Positions 5,216 to 8,638 of a stretch of DNA of 8,638 nt are shown here, in pieces (the stretch's first letter is position 1; each line of letters begins with the position of its first letter). The notes beneath the pieces are model-generated. The model was not told where the DNA came from, ran no database searches, and was given only the letters and a program-made list of their open reading frames with translations. A program made the position numbers and the translations under genes. Source of the DNA: Chthonomonadaceae bacterium (lineage in GTDB: Bacteria > Armatimonadota > Chthonomonadetes > Chthonomonadales > Chthonomonadaceae); the NCBI GenBank assembly GCA_014377395.1, contig JACMPS010000139.1:1-8638 (forward strand), given 5' to 3'.

Positions 5216-7072
5216 CTACTTCTGTGCGATTGCTTTTTGCATCGGCACAAGATACTGGAAAAATCCGATGCACATTTCGTCGGTGGTGGCTTCCCCCCAC
5301 CGCACAAGACGCGGCGGGTGAGAGGGTTGGCGCGGGTTATCCTCGGTGTTGTCGAAGGGGGCACGAAGTCGGATTTTCGTGCCTTTCGGGAAGGTGGGCG
5401 GCTCCACAAAAGAGTACGTTTCTTGCCAGTTGAAATCCCAGTCTTCAATTTTGATCAGGGGCTTTTCGGTTCCATCGGGCAGTTCGGCGGTCAATCCGAT
5501 TTGCCGCCCCAACATATGCATATGCGGCATCAAACCGATAATTTTTACTTCGTTCGGCAATGTCGTTGCGGTCGTTATTTTTTGATCGGCGACGCCCGGT
5601 TTCAGGTTCAGAAAGGGATAGAGAAGGGCATGAGTACTAACGACGTTCTCCAGTTTGGCGGCGTCGGTGAGATAAAGAGCGATTTTGCTTTGATCTTTCA
5701 CCTTTGCGCCGTTTTTGTGATAGTGAACCTGCAAAACAAGGTGCGTCCCCTGCGGTATCTTAAACGCACACCCTTCCGGCAAAAATCGCGCGGTATTGCC
5801 CGGCGCCCAACCCGCTACCCACTGGGTTTGATTAAGCGGAATCCCAATACTGCCGTCTCCATTGGCGACGGAGTAGCCCGGTTCCGGGTCTTGCGCGTCC
5901 AGTTCCAGCGATCTGCCTTTCAGGTCAACATAGAGAATCATGTGATGAACAACCGCACGATTTCCCGCCTGAAACTCGATTCCTTTGAGGTAAACGTCTT
6001 TCGTATTGTCGAAGGGTAGCACATACTGGCGGTACACGTCCTGCCCCTCTTCGGTCAGCGTGTACGCCTCTTTCGAGAAAAGAACCGCGTCGGGTTTGCC
6101 CAGTCGCCAGCCCCCTTCAAGGCGAACGGGCAGGGGTGGAGCCTCTTTCAAGTTTCCAGCCTCCGCGCCGCTATCCGCCCACGCCCCCAATGTGGCGATT
6201 TCTTTGTTGGTCAGCACACGAGCATCGTGGAACTCGCAGAGGCCGGGCGAGGCTTTCCAGGGCGGCATTTGTCGGTGTGCGGTGTAAGATTTAATGGCGG
6301 ACGCCCAGGTTTTTGCATGGCTGTAGGTTTCAAGGGGAAAGGGAGCCGCCTCGCCATCTCGATGACACACGGTACAATTTTTCATCAAAATGGGGGCGAC
6401 ATCACGCGCATACGTGACCTTCGCCAGCGTGATGTTGGCGGGGGTGGCGATATTCTCACGGAAGATCGAGCAACCGAAAGATTGAGTGCGCGAACGCAAC
6501 ACACTCTGCCCTGAGAGAATCGCTTCAAGGGCGTCTTTTACATCGTGCCGAATAATTTTCGTGCGGTCGGAGTTGTCGTCAATACGTCCCCGGTAGCGCA
6601 CAATCGAGCGGCTGTCGAGAATAATGGCTTGCGGCGTGTGCGTTGCCTTGAGGTGATCCGCAAGAGCGGTTCCATTGTCTTTGATCACGGGAAACGGAAA
6701 GGGACGCTCGGTGGCGTAACGTTTGACGGAAGCGAGGCTGTCCTCCCGGTTCGAGTTGACAAGATAGAACTGCACACCTTTTGCGGCGTAACTTTTTGCC
6801 AGTTCGATCATGCGCGGCGAGTAGATATTGGAGATCGGGCATTGTGTCGAGGAGAAAAAGAAGACGCTTGCCTTCGCTGTTTTGCCATCCAGTTTCTCGT
6901 TTAGTTGATGCGTTTTGCCGCCAATGTCCTTAAATCCGAAGTCAGCGAGAACGACTTCCGGGGCGGTCTGCGGAAAGAGGCGAGGAGCGGCATTCACTCC
7001 GGGCGTGAGCAAAGGCAAGAGGAGGGCGCACCCTCCTGCCGTTAATAAATGAGCAAATCGTTTCAGGTTCAT
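5216..7072 (-). CDS. Exported redoxin / cytochrome c / copper type II ascorbate-dependent monooxygenase fusion
   Basis: A 618-residue probable periplasmic redox enzyme. Signal peptide at 1-28 (LLTAGGCALLLPLLTPGVNA; Cys15 is not in a good lipobox). Redoxin/AhpC-TSA domain about 35-205, with STQCPISNIYSP (Cys78) and a closing FGCSIF (Cys201). Cytochrome c-like segment about 220-305, with CTVCH at 233-237 and MPPW at 269-272 offering a Met ligand. The two monooxygenase domains about 320-615 have the peptidylglycine-hydroxylating pattern: HHM (His376, His377) and LQVHYH (His450) for CuH, PHMHMLG (His517, His519) and DEM (Met600) for CuM. All six copper ligands are present, so an active site is likely; the substrate is unknown. 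The start is ATG at 7072 with GAGGA 9 nt upstream. A GTG at 7168 overlapping the upstream stop would add 32 residues ahead of the signal peptide and is disfavoured. Similar fusions occur in Planctomycetota and Acidobacteria. Confidence 0.9.
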   Translation of the reverse strand: MNLKRFAHLLTAGGCALLLPLLTPGVNAAPRLFPQTAPEVVLADFGFKDIGGKTHQLNEKLDGKTAKASVFFFSSTQCPISNIYSPRMIELAKSYAAKGVQFYLVNSNREDSLASVKRYATERPFPFPVIKDNGTALADHLKATHTPQAIILDSRSIVRYRGRIDDNSDRTKIIRHDVKDALEAILSGQSVLRSRTQSFGCSIFRENIATPANITLAKVTYARDVAPILMKNCTVCHRDGEAAPFPLETYSHAKTWASAIKSYTAHRQMPPWKASPGLCEFHDARVLTNKEIATLGAWADSGAEAGNLKEAPPLPVRLEGGWRLGKPDAVLFSKEAYTLTEEGQDVYRQYVLPFDNTKDVYLKGIEFQAGNRAVVHHMILYVDLKGRSLELDAQDPEPGYSVANGDGSIGIPLNQTQWVAGWAPGNTARFLPEGCAFKIPQGTHLVLQVHYHKNGAKVKDQSKIALYLTDAAKLENVVSTHALLYPFLNLKPGVADQKITTATTLPNEVKIIGLMPHMHMLGRQIGLTAELPDGTEKPLIKIEDWDFNWQETYSFVEPPTFPKGTKIRLRAPFDNTEDNPRQPSHPPRLVRWGEATTDEMCIGFFQYLVPMQKAIAQK

Positions 7073-7081
7073 TGGGCGTTG

Positions 7082-7086
7082 TCCTC
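7082..7086 (-). promoter_or_regulatory. Ribosome binding site that sets the copper monooxygenase start
   Basis: The minus strand reads GAGGA, then 9 nt, then ATG at 7072. This supports the shorter protein that begins with the signal peptide over the GTG at 7168. Confidence 0.75.
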
Positions 7087-7164
7087 GAATTTTGGCTTGC
7101 AAATCAGGTCTTGGTGATTGGCTAGACAAAATAACGGCGGGGTCGGTTTCTATTTTTTCTATTT

Positions 7165-7608
7165 TCACGTTAAATGATGCGGATTTACCACCGTAATGAT
7201 TGCCGCATAGCGCGTAAAATCGGAGGCGTTAAAGGTGAGCAGGTGCGTCACTTTGTGCGTCAACATTGCCGCCACAAGACGTGCATCGTGAACTTGTACC
7301 CCTTTGACAGCATACGTTTCAACAAGAAACTTCCATTCAAGGTAGACATGACGGTTGTCCGAAAAGAGCGGAAAGAGGCTCTCCAGTTTGGAAATTTCTA
7401 TTGCCGTTTGAGAGACGGTCAAGCCTAACCCATTTTTCTCTAAGGGACGTGTACAGACGTTCCAAAATTCGTAGATATTCTGTGGCACAAGAACAAAACG
7501 ATCCCCCCTCAACCGCAGTCGGTCCATCACTTCGACTGCAAGCGGATTAAGCGCGTGGTCTGTATCCATATGTCGTAAAAGCAGGTTTGTATCCGGGAGC
7601 CAGTCCAT
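7165..7608 (-). CDS. PIN-domain toxin (VapC-like ribonuclease)
   Basis: A 147-residue PIN-domain protein, probably the RNase toxin of a type II toxin-antitoxin pair acting on RNA in the cytoplasm. The domain fills the protein. The acidic Mg-binding residues are all visible: Asp7 in LPDTNLLLRH, Glu47 in NIYEFWNVCTRP, Asp108 in GVQVHDARLVAAM and Asp130 in TFNASDF. The EFWNV-TRP and VHDARLVAAML runs are typical of a PIN subfamily common in cyanobacteria and Planctomycetota. The start is ATG at 7608, which overlaps the antitoxin stop as TAATG, so translation is probably coupled. A longer frame to 7716 would lie inside the antitoxin gene and shift the conserved DTN away from the N-terminus. No key residue is missing, so it is probably functional. 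The target RNA is unknown. Confidence 0.9.
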   Translation of the reverse strand: MDWLPDTNLLLRHMDTDHALNPLAVEVMDRLRLRGDRFVLVPQNIYEFWNVCTRPLEKNGLGLTVSQTAIEISKLESLFPLFSDNRHVYLEWKFLVETYAVKGVQVHDARLVAAMLTHKVTHLLTFNASDFTRYAAIITVVNPHHLT

Positions 7609-7856
7609 TAGCCCCGTTCCCCGTAGATGCTTTCGCGGGAGATATCTTTGTCGGAGAGCGAGGGCAAATCCATCCCCCGATGACTTTCTATCCATGCGTG
7701 AAAGCGTTTGCTCCACACTTCGGGGGTCTCGTGAATCTCTTCAGAGGAAAGATCGGAAAGTGCTTTTCTTAATTGCACTTCGACATCAATGCCGCGATTT
7801 TGTGCCTCCCGAACTAATTTTTCTTCTTCTAACGTAAGTTCTAGCGTAAATGTCAT
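7608..7856 (-). CDS. Antitoxin of the PIN-domain toxin pair
   Basis: An 82-residue acidic protein directly upstream of the PIN toxin and overlapping it by one base (TAATG), the usual antitoxin-first order. The N-terminal segment MTFTLELTLEEEKLVREAQ, followed by a short helix pair to about residue 36, resembles the small DNA-binding or dimerisation part of ribbon-helix-helix-like antitoxins. The C-terminal tail (about 62-82, LPSLSDKDISRESIYGERG) resembles the toxin-wrapping tail of antitoxins paired with this PIN type. It should neutralise the toxin and repress its own promoter. The start is ATG at 7856 with AAAGG 8 nt upstream; a TTG at 7880 would add eight residues and has a poorer site. The fold assignment is inferred from pattern and context; the pairing is confident. 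Confidence 0.82.
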   Translation of the reverse strand: MTFTLELTLEEEKLVREAQNRGIDVEVQLRKALSDLSSEEIHETPEVWSKRFHAWIESHRGMDLPSLSDKDISRESIYGERG

Positions 7857-7894
7857 CGCAATAGCCTTTCGCCGGCTCAAAAACTAGTCTCTGT

Positions 7895-7922
7895 CCTCTT
7901 TCAGTATACACTGTAAGAGAGG
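7895..7922. promoter_or_regulatory. Palindrome over the -10 box, candidate antitoxin operator
   Basis: Nested inverted repeats: CAGT (7902-7905) with ACTG (7910-7913) around a 4-bp centre, and CCTCT (7895-7899) with AGAGG (7918-7922) outside. The arms differ by two extra bases on the right. The palindrome covers the -10 hexamer at 7903-7908, where a bound antitoxin would block transcription. The operator role is inferred from the autoregulation usual in type II pairs. Confidence 0.5.
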
Positions 7923-7932
7923 ATGTCGTAAA
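7903..7932 (-). promoter_or_regulatory. Promoter of the antitoxin-toxin operon
   Basis: On the minus strand TTTACG (7932-7927), an 18-bp spacer and TATACT (7908-7903) resemble a sigma-70 promoter; TTACGA with a 17-bp spacer is an equal alternative for the -35. Transcription would begin near 7896, giving a leader of about 40 nt before the antitoxin ATG at 7856. Confidence 0.6.
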
Positions 7933-8071
7933 CGTTCCGCGCCGACTCTTTTTGTTCACCTTTGCAAATCTTCGGCAGTTTTCCGCTCTCACAAAGAGCC
8001 GAATGTAACCCTCACACGCCGCCCCTCGTCCAAACGGCAGAAATACGGCTTTTTATCAAAAGGAAACAACG

Positions 8072-8638
8072 ATGTTAATGCGAACAAAACGCACACTTTC
8101 ACTGATACTTTCCGGGGCGACAATGGCGGGAGCGATCTTGCCCCCCGCAATGGCACTGGGTCTCACAAAAAAAATGGATGTCAACCTTAAAATCTCCCCG
8201 CTTGAAACGCAGGTACTCGGTGGAACCCGCTGGCTGAAGGGTAGTCCTGCCGCCCTCAGGGTACTGGTCAGGGATCATAACACGGGCAAACCGGTGGATG
8301 CCGTTGTGCAAATCGCCCTGACGAAACTTGAAAACAACAAGCCTGCCGGGGTTCCACTTTCGATTTATTCCGGGGCGACAAACTCACTCGGCACACTTTC
8401 CGCAAAGTTCAAGGTCGGCGTGAAAAATCCGGGACCCTACAAATTAACGGTTATTGTCACCTCCCCGCTCGGCAATGATGTGGTTGAGCAAACCGTGACG
8501 GTCGAAGAGTCGGCAACCCTTATGCTCACCACCGACAAGCCACTTTATCAGCCCGGTCAGACAATGCACCTGCGAGTATTGGGGCTGGACATGGCAACCC
8601 GCGCCGCCCTTGCAGATACGCCCGTGACCTTCGAGATC
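8072..8638 (+). CDS. Exported MG2-domain protein, alpha-2-macroglobulin family (N-terminal part, cut by right edge)
   Basis: The first 189 residues of a secreted or periplasmic protein; the frame is open at the right edge. The signal peptide covers residues 1 to about 29 (MRTKR, then hydrophobic LSLILSGATMAGAILPPAMA). No lipobox cysteine is present, so it is not the lipoprotein form of bacterial alpha-2-macroglobulin. Beta-rich sequence about 36-145 (ALRVLVRDHNTGKPVDAVVQ and GPYKLTVIVTSP) looks like one macroglobulin/Ig-like domain. From about 148 the MG2 signature begins: LMLTTDKPLYQPGQTMHLRV. Family members trap proteases or act as large envelope proteins; whether this one has a thioester (CxEQ) cannot be seen here. 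AAGGA lies 7 nt before the ATG at 8072; a second ATG at 8078 would drop only two residues. It is divergent from the toxin-antitoxin operon and probably independent of it. Confidence 0.85.
   Translation, partial: MLMRTKRTLSLILSGATMAGAILPPAMALGLTKKMDVNLKISPLETQVLGGTRWLKGSPAALRVLVRDHNTGKPVDAVVQIALTKLENNKPAGVPLSIYSGATNSLGTLSAKFKVGVKNPGPYKLTVIVTSPLGNDVVEQTVTVEESATLMLTTDKPLYQPGQTMHLRVLGLDMATRAALADTPVTFEI

Larger units (their letters stand above)
7857..8071. other. Divergent intergenic region between antitoxin and MG2-protein genes
   Basis: This 215-bp gap holds the antitoxin promoter and palindrome on its left side. For the plus-strand gene I see no good -35/-10 pair. ACGGC occurs twice close together (8034-8038 and 8045-8049), just before an AT-rich stretch. 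AAGGA at 8060-8064 is the ribosome binding site of the downstream gene, 7 nt before its ATG. No protein or RNA gene is supported here. Confidence 0.45.

Noticed and set aside
5237..6019. Open plus-strand frame of 260 codons opposite the copper monooxygenase gene
   Set aside because: Its translation shows no family pattern, whereas the minus strand carries all copper ligand motifs over the same bases. It is an antisense shadow.
7609..7716. N-terminal extension of the PIN toxin upstream of 7608
   Set aside because: It lies within the antitoxin coding sequence in another frame. The ATG in TAATG puts the conserved DTN near the N-terminus, as expected for PIN proteins.
8099..8311. Minus-strand 70-codon frame opposite the MG2-protein gene
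   Set aside because: The plus strand has a ribosome binding site, signal peptide and MG2 signature; the minus product has none.

Overview
The window is bacterial, of middling GC content, and gene-dense. The lineage cannot be fixed from sequence alone. A Gram-negative-type envelope is suggested by three proteins with Sec-type signal peptides. A multi-PAS/GAF sensor, a redoxin/cytochrome c/copper-monooxygenase fusion, a PIN-domain toxin pair and an alpha-2-macroglobulin-like protein together are gene content often seen in Armatimonadota, Planctomycetota, Acidobacteria and cyanobacteria. A free-living environmental bacterium of the first two groups is my low-confidence guess.

Layout. (1) Positions 1-1644, minus strand: the N-terminal 548 residues of a sensor protein (three PAS domains, then GAF) that starts at TTG and runs off the left edge. 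(2) 1770-3053, plus strand: a complete alditol (sorbitol/xylitol) oxidase, divergent from the sensor. (3) 3054-3337: a gene-free stretch with a C-rich imperfect palindrome and a pyrimidine-rich tract. (4) 3338-3821, plus strand: two tandem small DUF2945 (TUDOR-like) genes, closed by a perfect 14-bp hairpin that can serve as terminator for both strands. (5) 3868-7856, minus strand: four co-directional genes. In transcription order these are an antitoxin-like protein, a PIN-domain toxin, a secreted redoxin-cytochrome c-copper monooxygenase fusion, and a secreted thioredoxin-fold protein with a helical C-terminal half. (6) 7857-8071: a divergent intergenic region with a good promoter and an overlapping palindrome for the toxin-antitoxin pair. 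(7) 8072 to the right edge, plus strand: the N-terminus of an exported MG2-domain (alpha-2-macroglobulin family) protein.

How the genes fit together. The minus-strand cluster holds a periplasmic redox pair. The copper monooxygenase fusion carries its own redoxin and c-type heme domains, and a separate exported WCGPC thioredoxin lies 94 bp downstream. The toxin-antitoxin genes are coupled by a TAATG overlap and have their own promoter. Their stop codon overlaps a possible but disfavoured GTG start of the monooxygenase. Nothing suggests a CRISPR array, transposon, tRNA or rRNA. The sensor, alditol oxidase and DUF2945 genes look like unrelated neighbours. I found no clearly new defence or mobile system. 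The most interesting object is the three-domain copper enzyme with its complete ligand set.
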